Counted from the stretch's first letter, positions 18,040-26,384 are shown. The stretch: DNA of 64,000 nt from Pedobacter montanisoli (GCF_022809115.1 NZ_JALGBH010000002.1:372001-436000); one strand, 5' to 3'. Program-made: numbers and translations. Notes: generated by a model not told the origin, from the sequence alone.

Positions 18040-18258
18040 ATGTTCCAACGTATCGTTACTTTTTTTGAAAAAGGGAGTTTTGGCGTATCAGAATACTTAG
18101 CCGGCAAATTGAATATGAGTACAGCTAAAGTACGTCTTTTCTTTATTTACTCTTCCTTTCTAGCTGTCGGTTTCCCTATTTTGTTCTATATCCTGGCGGC
18201 CATTGTATTGGATATCAGGCGTTATATGAAACGGATCAGGTTGAAGATTTGGGAATAG
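18040..18258 (+). CDS. Short PspC-domain membrane protein
   Basis: A 72-residue protein with a PspC-like domain: an amphipathic start ending in SEYLAGKLNMSTAKVRL, then one or two hydrophobic stretches (LFFIYSSFLAVGFPILFYIL) and a basic tail RRYMKRIRLKIW. PspC proteins sense or buffer inner-membrane stress. This short form lacks any cytoplasmic extension. It is translationally adjacent to the DUF2851 gene. Confidence 0.75.
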   Translation: MFQRIVTFFEKGSFGVSEYLAGKLNMSTAKVRLFFIYSSFLAVGFPILFYILAAIVLDIRRYMKRIRLKIWE

Positions 18259-18287
18259 ATTGGTTAGTTGGTTAATCGTTGGTTTAC

Positions 18288-18342
18288 CATCTTTCGGACT
18301 TCGGGCTCTTGTCTTCTGACATCAGACTTCGGTCTTCTGACC
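18288..18342. repeat. Low-complexity GACTTCGG/CTTCTGAC repeats
   Basis: Irregular tandem copies of GGACTTCGG, TCTTCTGAC and CAGACTTCGG. The same motif returns at 18651-18750 and 63661-63700. Confidence 0.6.
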
Positions 18343-18398
18343 TTCTCTTTCAATCTCCAACTTCATAATTAATATGTTTTTCACTCATTGCCGTTGGG

Positions 18399-18618
18399 CT
18401 AGTCCTTTCTCCTTGATGAGAAAGTACCAAAGAATCAAGGCTGTATTGCCTTCCTTGCATCACAGGGGTAAAACTTCAGGGCGAAATCAGTATGCCCGCC
18501 TTTACGCAAAGCCCTACTCTGGGGCTGACTAATTTCTTGTTTTATGTTGATTTGTAGGGTGGTGCAAAAGTTTTACCATGCGCTGCGGCGGAATCCAATA
18601 AGGCCATTGGGTGCAAGG
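18399..18618. repeat. Intergenic element with nested inverted repeats
   Basis: It begins with a hairpin, CTTTCTC...GAGAAAG, followed by GTACCAAAG. Nested arms follow: CCTTGCA (18453-18459) with TGCAAGG (18612-18618), and GGTAAAACTT (18467-18476) with AAGTTTTACC (18568-18577). Inside these are GGGC/GCCC and AGCCC/GGGCT pairs. It is probably a structured RNA or a small mobile or repeat element. Confidence 0.5.
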
Positions 18619-18650
18619 TATGAGTTGATTGGTCATTAGTCATTGGTTTT

Positions 18651-18750
18651 TCGTCTTTCGGACTTCGGACTCCCAACTTTCCACTTTGGACTTCCAACTT
18701 CGGACATCGGACTTCCGGACTCTCAACTTCCGTCTTCCGGACTCTCAACT
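18651..18750. repeat. Low-complexity GACTTCGGACTTC repeats, second block
   Basis: About 100 nt made of variants of TCGGACTTCGGACTCC, CAACTTCCG and TTCCGGACTCTCAACT. It abuts and slightly overlaps the stop codon of the ankyrin gene at 18749. Confidence 0.65.
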
Positions 18751-19405
18751 AATCATCATCCATTAAAATCTCTGCAATCTCTTTAAAACCTTTTTCGGCA
18801 GCCAGATCAGCGGGGAGTTTACCATCATCGGTACGCAGACTCACTTCTGCACCTTTTTCCAATAAGGCAATAATCATTTCAATATTACCATGCTGTGCGG
18901 CAAAATGTAAGGGCGCAATACCCGATTTCTGGCATACATTAGGATAAGCACCTGCATTTAATAAAGCTGCAGCTAAGCCATAATTGTTGTTGTTTACGGC
19001 CGAGTGTAAAGGGAAAACATGGTAACCATTTTTACTGGCCAGATTTACATCTGCACCTTTAAGCAATAAGAATTTCGCGATTTCTTCGTGGTCAAAATAG
19101 CAGGCCAAACCAAGCGGTGTAAAACCATCTACAGAATAAGCATTGATCAGTTCAGGATTTTTAAATACCAATAGCGTAACATCATCAAACTTGCCGATGG
19201 CACAAGCATCAAACAAACTTAAATGAGGCATAAACTCTGCAATGACTAAAGCTATATCTGTTTTTTTGTAATAGCAGGCCAGCATTAAGGGCGAAGTATG
19301 ATGAGAGGTTTCCTTTACTGCAAGTTCTGGCGTTTGGCTTAATAACGCAATAATATCTTCGGTTTGCCCGTTTTCAATTAAGCTTTCCAGAGGAGAAGTA
19401 CCCAT
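18749..19405 (-). CDS. Ankyrin repeat protein
   Basis: A 218-residue cytoplasmic-looking protein made of about six ankyrin repeats. Consensus-like units include GFTPLGLACYFDHEEIAKFLLLKGADVNLASKNG-type residues in the middle and IAPLHFAAQHGNIEMIIALLEKGAEV near the end. No signal peptide or other domain is seen. It is presumably a protein-interaction adaptor with unknown partner. It stands alone, flanked on both sides by long repeat-rich intergenic DNA. Confidence 0.85.
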   Translation of the reverse strand: MGTSPLESLIENGQTEDIIALLSQTPELAVKETSHHTSPLMLACYYKKTDIALVIAEFMPHLSLFDACAIGKFDDVTLLVFKNPELINAYSVDGFTPLGLACYFDHEEIAKFLLLKGADVNLASKNGYHVFPLHSAVNNNNYGLAAALLNAGAYPNVCQKSGIAPLHFAAQHGNIEMIIALLEKGAEVSLRTDDGKLPADLAAEKGFKEIAEILMDDD

Positions 19406-19636
19406 TTCTTGGTTCGTGGTTTTGGTTCTAAAGTAAAATAACGAAATAAAAAAGGAATATTAAAAACAAAATTGATGTGAAAACAAAAAAACAGGCATAT
19501 TGATTTTTGCTTATGAACTATTTTCATTCATTTTTTATTAATTTGTTGGTATAAGATATATGGGTTAATTAATGTGGATTTAAGATAAAATATGGATTTA
19601 GGAATTGTTATGCTCTTGTTCCTGTCGCTTCGCAGA

Positions 19637-19834
19637 CATACTTTTCCTGTAGCTGAAAAGTATGGAAAACCGAACAAAGTGAGCTCATTTATGCCGATAA
19701 AATAATATATACTAATAAATAAAAGCCACGGCTGCGCCTGATGCTTTTAAAGGCAGTAAAAGAGCAAAATGTTGCTATCCGCATCAGCCAAAGCCGGTTT
19801 TAGCAGAACGGAGAGGCTCTACGTAGGCTTGAGC
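19637..19834 (+). repeat. Dispersed structured element, copy 1
   Basis: The 5' hairpin CATACTTTTC (19637-19646) pairs with GAAAAGTATG (19655-19664). It is followed by AAAACCGAA and GAGCTCATTTATGCCG (19681-19696). Stem P1 is CGGCT (19729-19733) with AGCCG (19792-19796). Stem P2 is CTGATGC (19738-19744) with GCATCAG (19781-19787). A loosely conserved tail containing AGGCTTGA follows. Copies at 24379 and 42998 keep the same architecture with different stem sequences. The right end is approximate. Confidence 0.6.
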
Positions 19835-19952
19835 TATCGTGAAAGTAAAAAAGTAAGAGCCCGTGGTGGCGAGCTCATCACTTAAACAAATTTGAGAACA
19901 GTAATAACCTGAACTCATCTTAATTAGCAAAACAGCATAAACAAACCAGCAT

Positions 19953-19969
19953 ATCTTTGTTATATTTGT
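19953..19969 (+). promoter_or_regulatory. Putative ftsK promoter boxes
   Basis: Two overlapping candidates match TAnnTTTG exactly: TATCTTTG at 19953-19960 and TATATTTG at 19962-19969, 34 and 25 nt before the ftsK start. Confidence 0.5.
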
Positions 19970-19994
19970 TGATTATTAATTTTTAATCTTTACG

Positions 19995-22592
19995 ATGTCG
20001 TTAAGAGGAAATCAATTTAGAGCCAATTCTTTTAAGCAAAATTCCGAATCGCCTAAAAACAGCGATAAAAGCAAACCTGGCAAGGCGCCAAAAACACGTG
20101 GCGAAATTTTGCCGCGTTTTGATCTGGCCGATGGAAGGTTTGTAAAGATCATAGGCCTGCTTTTTATCATTATTTCTTTATACTTTTTAATTGCTTTTAC
20201 ATCCTATTTATTTACCTGGCAGGAAGACCAGAGCTATGTAATAGATGCCAATGGCGGATGGAGCAATCTGTTTAAAACAGCAGAAGAATTAAAAACCAGC
20301 GGTGTTACCGATCCGATTGTACAAAACTGGCTGGGTAAAATAGGAGCCCTGTTGTCGCACCAGTTTATTTATAAATGGTTTGGTGTGGCTTCTTTCCTGT
20401 TTGTGCTGGTTTTCTTTGTGATAGGATACAGATTGCTTTTTAAAGTAAAGATTTTTGCAGTAGAAAAAACATTGGGTTACAGCTTTTTTTTCCTCTTGTT
20501 TATTTCGCTGGCTTTTGGTTTCGGACATGCTTTTTTTGCCAAAACCCCACATTTTTTAGAAGGAGAGTTTGGCTACTGGTCTAACAAATTGCTTACAGCC
20601 CAGATAGGGCAGGCGGGTGTTGGTGGTTTGTTGATCTTTTTAGGACTTACCATTCTCATTATTGCTTATAATATAGACTTTAAATTACCGCATAGAGAAC
20701 CTAAACCAGAACCTTTATCTCCTGGTTTTGAACCCGAGGTACCTGAAAATGTCTCTTTATTTGAAGAAGAAAAATCTGAGCCTGTTGAGTTTAGCCTGAA
20801 CGATCGTTATGGGGCGAACAAGCAGAAACAAGATCAGAACATTGTTTTAACACCAAACCGTTTTGATCAGAAACAGGAAACAGAAGAACTGCCCCCTGTG
20901 GTAGCGACACCTTTGGCCGCTAACGTAATCTTAACACCAGATGTAACTTCGGTAGCCCCCGTTAAACCGGTAGTAGAAGTTGGAAACATGGAGGTGGTGC
21001 AACCTAATCCTGATCCAGCTTTTACGGTAGAAAAAACAGAAGAAGAAGTAAAGGCTAATGAACTGGTAGAGCAGTTTGGCAATTATGACCCTACCTTAGA
21101 TTTATCTAACTATAAATATCCGCATTTAGACCTGTTAGAAAACTACGGATCCAATAAGATCTCTGTAAATGCAGACGAACTGGAGGCCAATAAGAACAAG
21201 ATTGTAGAAACCCTTAACCATTACAATATTGAAATTGATAAGATTAAGGCAACTATTGGTCCTACTGTAACTTTATATGAGATTATACCGGCGCCCGGTG
21301 TGCGTATTTCTAAGATTAAAAATCTGGAAGATGACATTGCACTTAGTCTGGCTGCTTTAGGTATCCGTATTATAGCACCTATGCCGGGTAAAGGAACCAT
21401 TGGTATAGAAGTACCCAATTCACATCCTGAAATGGTAGCGATGCGAAGCGTATTGGCTACAGAGAAATTTCAGCAGAATAACATGGATTTGCCTATTGCT
21501 TTGGGTAAAACCATTAGCAATGAAGTCTATATTGCCGATTTAGCTAAGATGCCCCATTTGCTGGTAGCAGGTGCAACCGGACAAGGTAAATCGGTGGGGA
21601 TCAACTCTATCCTGGTTTCTTTACTGTACAAAAAACACCCTTCGCAGTTAAAATTTGTACTGGTAGATCCTAAAAAAGTAGAATTAACTCTGTTCAATAA
21701 AATAGAACGCCACTTTTTAGCAAAACTACCGGGCGGCGACGATGCCATTATTACCGATACCAAAAAAGTAATCAATACCTTGAATTCTTTGTGTATAGAA
21801 ATGGATCAGCGCTATGATCTGTTAAAAGATGCACAGGTAAGAAATTTAAGAGAGTATAATGATAAATTTATTAAGCGTAAGCTAAACCCTAATAACGGAC
21901 ACCGTTTTCTGCCTTACATAGTTTTAGTGGTAGATGAGTTTGCCGATCTGATCATGACTGCAGGTAAAGAGGTTGAAACACCTATTGCACGTTTAGCTCA
22001 GTTGGCACGTGCTATCGGTATCCATTTGGTACTGGCTACACAAAGACCTTCTGTAAACGTAATTACGGGTACAATCAAGGCCAATTTCCCTGCCAGGCTG
22101 GCATTTAGGGTATTGAGTAAGATCGATTCGCGTACCATTTTAGATACAGGTGGTGCAGATCAGTTAATAGGAAGAGGAGATATGCTCCTCGCCAGCGGTA
22201 GCGACCTGATCAGGCTACAATGTGCTTTTGTTGACACGCCAGAAGTTGATCGTATTTCTGAGTTTATAGGTCAGCAGAGAGGTTATCCGGATGCCTATCT
22301 GTTACCTGAATACATAGACGAAAGCAGCGAAGGATCCATGAAAGAATTTGATCCTGATGACCGGGATCCATTGTTTGAAGAAGCGGCGCAACTGATTGTA
22401 AACCACCAGCAAGGCTCTACTTCTTTGATACAGCGTAAAATGAAATTAGGTTACAACCGTGCGGGCAGAATCATAGATCAGCTAGAAGCTGCAGGTGTGG
22501 TTGGTCCTTTTGAAGGGAGTAAAGCCAGGGAAGTTTTAATCCCAGATCTGTATGCTTTGGAACAATTCTTGAACAACCTTAACAATAAGTAA
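19995..22592 (+). CDS. ftsK: DNA translocase FtsK/SpoIIIE
   Basis: An 865-residue septal DNA pump that clears chromosome termini during division. The N-terminal membrane domain has four hydrophobic helices between about residues 45 and 230. An acidic/proline-rich linker runs to about 360. The motor domain follows, with Walker A GATGQGKSVGIN near 525 and Walker B IVLVVDEFADL near 642. The C-terminal gamma winged helix (EAAQLIVNHQQGSTSLIQRK to GPFEGSKAREVLI) reads DNA polarity sequences. The linker is short compared with E. coli FtsK. lolA begins 23 nt downstream and is probably co-transcribed, as is frequent in Bacteroidota. Confidence 0.95.
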   Translation: MSLRGNQFRANSFKQNSESPKNSDKSKPGKAPKTRGEILPRFDLADGRFVKIIGLLFIIISLYFLIAFTSYLFTWQEDQSYVIDANGGWSNLFKTAEELKTSGVTDPIVQNWLGKIGALLSHQFIYKWFGVASFLFVLVFFVIGYRLLFKVKIFAVEKTLGYSFFFLLFISLAFGFGHAFFAKTPHFLEGEFGYWSNKLLTAQIGQAGVGGLLIFLGLTILIIAYNIDFKLPHREPKPEPLSPGFEPEVPENVSLFEEEKSEPVEFSLNDRYGANKQKQDQNIVLTPNRFDQKQETEELPPVVATPLAANVILTPDVTSVAPVKPVVEVGNMEVVQPNPDPAFTVEKTEEEVKANELVEQFGNYDPTLDLSNYKYPHLDLLENYGSNKISVNADELEANKNKIVETLNHYNIEIDKIKATIGPTVTLYEIIPAPGVRISKIKNLEDDIALSLAALGIRIIAPMPGKGTIGIEVPNSHPEMVAMRSVLATEKFQQNNMDLPIALGKTISNEVYIADLAKMPHLLVAGATGQGKSVGINSILVSLLYKKHPSQLKFVLVDPKKVELTLFNKIERHFLAKLPGGDDAIITDTKKVINTLNSLCIEMDQRYDLLKDAQVRNLREYNDKFIKRKLNPNNGHRFLPYIVLVVDEFADLIMTAGKEVETPIARLAQLARAIGIHLVLATQRPSVNVITGTIKANFPARLAFRVLSKIDSRTILDTGGADQLIGRGDMLLASGSDLIRLQCAFVDTPEVDRISEFIGQQRGYPDAYLLPEYIDESSEGSMKEFDPDDRDPLFEEAAQLIVNHQQGSTSLIQRKMKLGYNRAGRIIDQLEAAGVVGPFEGSKAREVLIPDLYALEQFLNNLNNK

Positions 22593-22615
22593 TTTTTAAC
22601 ACGAAAAAACACAAC

Positions 22616-23269
22616 ATGAAAAGAATAATAACTGCTCTTACTTTTATAGCTATCAGTTGCTTAAGTATAAATGTTTTTGCACAAAAAGATCCGGCAGCAA
22701 ATGCCATTTTAACTAAGGTTAGTCAGAAATACCGTTCACTAAAATCAATAAAAGCCAATTTCTCTTTAACATTGAATGCGGCAAATGGTAAAGTAATGGA
22801 TGTAAAAAACGGTGTGCTGTATGCTATACCGGGTACCAATAAATTTAAGGTAGATCTGGGCGATCAGCAGATCATGAGCGATGGTAAAACACAATGGACT
22901 TACATTAAATCATCTAACGAGGTTCAGGTTTCAAATGTTGATCCAAGCAGCGATGCGATTAACCCTTCCAAATTGTTTACCATTTACGAAAAAGGATTTA
23001 AGTACATTTATGCTGGTGATACCAAATCAAAATCAGGTAATTTATCTACCATTGAGCTAACACCAGAGAAAAATGATGCTAAGATCTTTAAGATCAAATT
23101 GTACATTAAAAAAAGCAACGATATTGCAAAAGCAGAAATGTTTGAGAAAAGCGGGGTGCGTTATACCTATAACGTAAGTTCATCTGAATTGAACAAGCCC
23201 ATATCAAATGATATGTTTACCTTCGATGCCAAAAAATACAAAGGCGTTGAAGTAGTTGATCTACGATAA
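22616..23269 (+). CDS. lolA: Outer membrane lipoprotein carrier protein LolA
   Basis: A 217-residue periplasmic protein with a cleavable signal peptide ending near SINVFAQ (about residue 22). The mature part has the LolA pattern: ILTKVSQKYRSLKSIKANFSL at the start, then GVLYAIPGTNKFKVDL and DGKTQWTYIKSSNEVQV strands of the incomplete beta barrel. LolA ferries lipoproteins from the inner to the outer membrane. It directly follows ftsK. Confidence 0.88.
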   Translation: MKRIITALTFIAISCLSINVFAQKDPAANAILTKVSQKYRSLKSIKANFSLTLNAANGKVMDVKNGVLYAIPGTNKFKVDLGDQQIMSDGKTQWTYIKSSNEVQVSNVDPSSDAINPSKLFTIYEKGFKYIYAGDTKSKSGNLSTIELTPEKNDAKIFKIKLYIKKSNDIAKAEMFEKSGVRYTYNVSSSELNKPISNDMFTFDAKKYKGVEVVDLR

Positions 23270-23298
23270 AACAAGAAAAGAGCTGCCTTAAAAGTAGG

Positions 23299-23405
23299 TC
23301 GTCACCCTGAATTTATTTTCAGGGTCTTCTTGTAAAGGTATTACAAAATGTTTCAGATTCTGAAACAACTTGTCCCGAATTCAATCGGGAAGTTCAGAAT
23401 GATGA
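23299..23405. repeat. REP-like composite palindrome (CGTCACCCTGAA type)
   Basis: Palindrome ACCCTGAATTTATTTTCAGGGT near 23303-23325, then AGATTCTGAAACAACTTG and TCCCGAATTCAATCGGGA, ending in TTCAGAATGATGA. The outer CGTCA/TGATGA ends mirror each other. Related sequences are at 38271-38352, 53294-53361 and 63808-63828. The element probably also acts as a terminator after lolA. The rest of this intergenic gap shows nothing else. Confidence 0.6.
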
Positions 23406-23530
23406 ATTTCAAGACTTTTGAGGCTTCCATTTTTTATTTGTTTATAATTTTATAATATTGTTGCTTGCTTCAGGTAAAAAGCAATATTGGTAGAAATCCT
23501 TTTTATGGTTCATTTAGATAAATAAGCATT

Positions 23531-24292
23531 TTGAAAGTTACTTTTTTAGGCACAGGTACATCACAGGGCGTTCCGGTAATCGGGTGCGATTGTGAGATAT
23601 GCAGGTCTGAAAATAAATTAGACAAAAGGCTAAGGGTATCTGTGCTGATTGAAACTAAGGATAAGCGTATGGTTATTGACAGTGGTCCTGATTTCAGGTA
23701 CCAGATGCTCAGAGCCAAAGTTACCGATCTGGATGCGATTTTGTTTACGCATGAACATAAAGACCATGTAGCAGGGCTAGACGACATCAGGCCGTTCAAT
23801 TACCTGCGCAAAAAAGTTATTGATGTTTATGCTACCCATCGGGTACAGCAGGCTTTAAAAAGAGAATTCTCTTATATCTTTTCAGATACGATTTATCCCG
23901 GTATCCCGCAAATTAACCTGCATACCATAGATAAAGACCCTTTTTATGTGGGTGTAAATAAAATTATTCCCATAGAGGTGATGCATTACAAGCTCCCGAT
24001 ATTAGGGTTTAGGTTAGGCGACTTTACTTACATTACCGATGCCAAAACCATTGAAGATGCAGAGATCGAAAAGATCAAAGGCTCTAAAATAGTCGTACTA
24101 AATGCTTTGCAGAAAGATTCGCATATCTCTCATTTTACCCTGGATGAGGCCGTAAGCATGGCCCAGAAAATAGGGGCAGACATGACCTATCTTACGCACA
24201 TCAGTCATAACATGGGTTTGCACACAGCAATAGAAAAAGAACTCCCTGCCAACATTAGATTGGCTTATGACGGGCTTTCTTTTGAATGTTAA
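23531..24292 (+). CDS. MBL-fold metallohydrolase (PhnP-like)
   Basis: A 253-residue metallo-beta-lactamase fold enzyme starting at TTG (MKVTFLGTGTSQGVPV), which places the family's first strand exactly at the N-terminus. The metal motif is H74-E-H76-K-D78-H79. A cysteine-rich segment, GCDCEIC (18-24), resembles the extra zinc site of PhnP, the phosphoribosyl cyclic phosphate phosphodiesterase. The substrate is probably a cyclic phosphodiester, but the phosphonate genes that would support a true PhnP role are absent nearby. It is a stand-alone gene between repeat-rich intergenic regions. Confidence 0.85.
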   Translation: MKVTFLGTGTSQGVPVIGCDCEICRSENKLDKRLRVSVLIETKDKRMVIDSGPDFRYQMLRAKVTDLDAILFTHEHKDHVAGLDDIRPFNYLRKKVIDVYATHRVQQALKREFSYIFSDTIYPGIPQINLHTIDKDPFYVGVNKIIPIEVMHYKLPILGFRLGDFTYITDAKTIEDAEIEKIKGSKIVVLNALQKDSHISHFTLDEAVSMAQKIGADMTYLTHISHNMGLHTAIEKELPANIRLAYDGLSFEC

Positions 24293-24843
24293 AAATGGAT
24301 AATCAATACCATAGGTACATTCCTCAGTCTTTTCTGCCCTTACCGATAAATCGGTATAAGCTATGTCGAGCATAGGCACTCCATTTTTTCGTTTTTTCTA
24401 TTTTTTCAACGGTTCTCAAGAAACGCTTCGCTTTTTTGAACGACCAAAATGGAGGAAAAGTCGCCGACTGCGCTCTTTGCTTTAAAGTTAATGCTAGCGC
24501 AATTGTTCTACCTCCGCAAAGACCAAGGTCGGTTTTTGAGTGAATTTAATGGGCTTTACTAGGGCTTTGACATGTTGCAAAACTAAAAATCTAAAACCTC
24601 AATTAAATAGGTTAATATGCGCTACTTATCTATTTCGGTGTAGCTACTTCTTCATGGTTAGCATGACGTTGGGGAATTGGCATGAGCTCTATTTAGATAC
24701 TATCCTTGTCACATTGAGCTTGTCGAAATGTGGTTAATATTGATTTAAGTACCTAGGTGTCAGGCTGTCTCGATAGCGATCGGGATTGTCGAAACCCTTT
24801 CTTTGACAGCAAAATATAACGTTAATCATCAGAATAATCTAAT
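24293..24843. other. 551-nt intergenic region without a gene
   Basis: Contains the palindrome TACCGATAAATCGGTA, the dispersed structured element copy 2, and REP-like CATTGAGCTTGTCGAAATG (24713-24731) plus GTCTCGATAGCGATCGGGATTGTCGAAAC. A 65-codon plus-strand frame here is not protein-like. Confidence 0.65.
24379..24572 (+). repeat. Dispersed structured element, copy 2
   Basis: Outer 5' arms are CTCCATTTT (24379-24387) and AAAATGGAG (24446-24454), enclosing a longer loop than the other copies. Stem P1 is CCGAC (24464-24468) with GTCGG (24528-24532). Stem P2 is TCTTTGC (24474-24480) with GCAAAGA (24516-24522). The P2 loop begins TTTAAAG, as in copy 3. The tail GGGCTTTACTAGGGCTTTGACATG matches copy 3. 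Confidence 0.6.
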
Positions 24844-25491
24844 CTATTCAGGTTTAAAAACCACACTACCACAATAAGTACTCATGGCAATAGCTTGTCT
24901 GTCTTCAGCAATAAAAGAAATCCAGGTATGAAAAGTTTTTCCCTTATCTAATTCAGTAAGTTTAACGCTTTCTTGTTGCCTCGATCTTTTGGCTCCACTG
25001 GTTTCATAGCGGGCAATGCCATCCTCTACATTATAAAGCATGAGCATAACCTGATCATGCGCCCTTACGTAATTGCCTTCTATATTATTTGCCCAGCTAA
25101 AATGCACACCCACATCGTTTACCATTAATTGCACATCTATGGCGCCTGGCAAATTGCCATAGGTTAAACATACTTTAGGATAATCTATTTCGCGATTGGC
25201 CTGTTGCGCATTTAACATGTTGTAAGATTTGGCTACGTTGTGCGCACTCATCATCCGCTTCTTAGATTCCATATTAAAACCTATCTGCACAAAACCCACA
25301 ATAGGCTTAAGAAACTGTTGCATAAGGCTAAATTTAGATCTGCATACGTTTTGACGGGCACTGCCTATTTTGTTCTTTAAAGAAGGTGTACGCTTAGCCC
25401 TGATTACCCATTTGCCATACAGATAGTAACCGCTTACCGTACCTACCGTTCCGGTAAACCCACCATTTATTCCATTTTTGATAATAGCCAT
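24844..25491 (-). CDS. DUF6266 family protein
   Basis: A 215-residue protein of unknown function without signal peptide. It shows the DUF6266 opening seen in many Bacteroidota: KNGINGGFTGTVGTVSGYYL, then a basic stretch and SARQNVCRSKFSLMQQFLKP. It seems to be mostly beta in its second half. The gene is isolated, with over 500 nt of repeat-rich DNA on each side, so its neighbours say nothing about its role. Confidence 0.7.
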   Translation of the reverse strand: MAIIKNGINGGFTGTVGTVSGYYLYGKWVIRAKRTPSLKNKIGSARQNVCRSKFSLMQQFLKPIVGFVQIGFNMESKKRMMSAHNVAKSYNMLNAQQANREIDYPKVCLTYGNLPGAIDVQLMVNDVGVHFSWANNIEGNYVRAHDQVMLMLYNVEDGIARYETSGAKRSRQQESVKLTELDKGKTFHTWISFIAEDRQAIAMSTYCGSVVFKPE

Positions 25492-25794
25492 AATGTTTGT
25501 GTTTTACCCCTATCATATATTAAGTTACTGATTAAAAAGTAAATAAGCTATTTAATAGAGTTGTTATACGGGTTTTATTCAGATACAATTGTCATAAGCC
25601 CGACTAAAATCTGATATAAATTCGTTTAAACTCCGTCAAAACGAACTCAATACATACTTTTATATAAAACACTGATAAGCTGTGTTCAGCATGTTTTTGA
25701 AGATTTTCTTTCGTTTAATTTGCTGGATGGTATTTAAGGATTTACTGTGAGCGCTAACCTTAATTTATATATTGCAGTTTTGTTTGCTAACTTC

Positions 25795-25820
25795 TTGTTG
25801 AGCGCTATGGTTTTGCACAC
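25795..25820. repeat. 26-bp direct repeat, copy A
   Basis: TTGTTGAGCGCTATGGTTTT followed by GCACAC. The sequence recurs with one mismatch at 26331-26356, on the other side of tRNA-Leu(GAG). Confidence 0.7.
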
Positions 25821-25850
25821 AAGTTGTGTGTACCAATCGAGGGTTAGGGG

Positions 25851-25907
25851 AAAAACTAAAATATGGGTGTCTTCTTGAGCTTGTCGAAAGACCATATTTT
25901 AGTTTTT
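25851..25907. repeat. Long perfect inverted repeat
   Basis: AAAAACTAAAATATGG (25851-25866) is exactly complementary to CCATATTTTAGTTTTT (25892-25907). The 25-nt interior contains TTGAGCTTGTCGAA, a widespread palindromic repeat core. No gene ends nearby, so it is not an obvious terminator. Confidence 0.75.
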
Positions 25908-26036
25908 AACCACCGTAAATAATCTTCTACAACCTCATTTGGTGCAAGTCTTGTGTTTGTGGAAACTTATTTTATTTATTATCTAAGCCCAAATCGTATT
26001 TACTAATTCCGTTGCTGTAAGACTTGAGCTAAAAAA

Positions 26037-26070
26037 GCACACGCGACACGCGTGCGCCAGCGAGCGCATA
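26037..26070. repeat. GC-rich repeat, copy A
   Basis: GCACACGCGACACGCGTGCG followed by CCAGCGAG. A variant lies at 26351-26384. It contains the self-complementary ACACGCGT/ACGCGTG core. Confidence 0.55.
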
Positions 26071-26179
26071 TTAAGAGGAAGAGCAAGATTTACTTAAGGA
26101 ATTTAAGGGACTATCCTCAAATGGCAGCTAAACTGATAGAAAAAATAATTTAACAAACCAATTTTTTCAATTCAAATGA

Positions 26180-26187
26180 TATCTTTG
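26180..26187 (+). promoter_or_regulatory. -7 box of tRNA-Leu(GAG) promoter
   Basis: TATCTTTG, identical to the -7 box of the other tRNA-Leu in this window, 12 nt before the mature tRNA. No clear -33 TTTG is present. Confidence 0.55.
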
Positions 26188-26198
26188 CAGCATTAGAT

Positions 26199-26282
26199 AC
26201 CCGGGTGGCGAAATTGGTAGACGCACCATCTTGAGGGGGTGGCGCTGGCAACAGCGTGGCAGTTCGAATCTGCTTCCGGGTA
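26199..26282 (+). tRNA. tRNA-Leu, anticodon GAG
   Basis: Acceptor ACCCGGG (26199-26205) pairs with TCCGGGT, with discriminator A at 26282. The D arm is GCG...CGC around AAATTGGTAGA. The anticodon stem CCATC/GGTGG holds the loop TTGAGGG with anticodon GAG at 26233-26235. A long variable arm (GCGCTGGCAACAGCGT) marks a class II tRNA. The T arm is GGCAGTTCGAATCTGCT. No CCA is encoded. The first base is A rather than the usual G. Confidence 0.93.
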
Positions 26283-26284
26283 CA

Positions 26285-26314
26285 AAAGCCGAAGTTAATT
26301 TTAACTTCGGCTTT
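26285..26314 (+). terminator. Intrinsic terminator after tRNA-Leu(GAG)
   Basis: Near-perfect palindrome of AAAGCCGAAGTTAA (26285-26298) and TTAACTTCGGCTTT (26301-26314), immediately after the tRNA. Confidence 0.8.
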
Positions 26315-26330
26315 GTTGCTTTACAACTTT

Positions 26331-26356
26331 TTGTTGAGCACTATGGTTTTGCACAC
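26331..26356. repeat. 26-bp direct repeat, copy B
   Basis: TTGTTGAGCACTATGGTTTT followed by GCACAC, differing from copy A (25795-25820) at one position. Confidence 0.7.
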
Positions 26357-26384
26357 GCGGCACTCGTACGCCAGCGAGGGGCAC
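26351..26384. repeat. GC-rich repeat, copy B
   Basis: GCACACGCGGCACTCGTACG followed by CCAGCGAG, a variant of the copy at 26037-26070. It overlaps the end of the 26-bp repeat. Confidence 0.55.

Larger units (their letters stand above)
18259..18748. other. 490-nt intergenic region without a gene
   Basis: It holds GGTTAATTGGTT-like repeats just after the PspC stop, two blocks of CTTCGGACTTC-type low-complexity repeats and, between them, a nested-hairpin element. A reading frame of about 68 codons on the minus strand across the second block is only a translation of the repeats. Confidence 0.7.
19406..19994. other. 589-nt intergenic region upstream of ftsK
   Basis: No gene is seen. The region contains one copy of the covarying dispersed element (19637-19834), AT-rich sequence before it, and the putative ftsK promoter boxes near its end. 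Confidence 0.7.
25492..26198. other. 707-nt intergenic region upstream of tRNA-Leu(GAG)
   Basis: No coding sequence is seen. It holds the palindrome GCACACAAGTTGTGTG (about 25815-25830), a 16-bp perfect inverted repeat (25851-25907), the first copies of two direct repeats whose second copies lie just after the tRNA, and the tRNA promoter box. Confidence 0.65.

Noticed and set aside
18542..18748. Minus-strand reading frame of 68 codons
   Set aside because: It is a translation of the CTTCGGACTTC repeats (VRSPK/EVQSGK-like pattern) and has no domain.
18288..18750. CRISPR-like array
   Set aside because: The repeats are short, irregular and contiguous, without unique spacers of constant length, and no cas gene is present.
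24540..24737. 65-codon plus-strand frame
   Set aside because: It ends inside a TTGAGCTTGTCGAA repeat and has no protein-like pattern.
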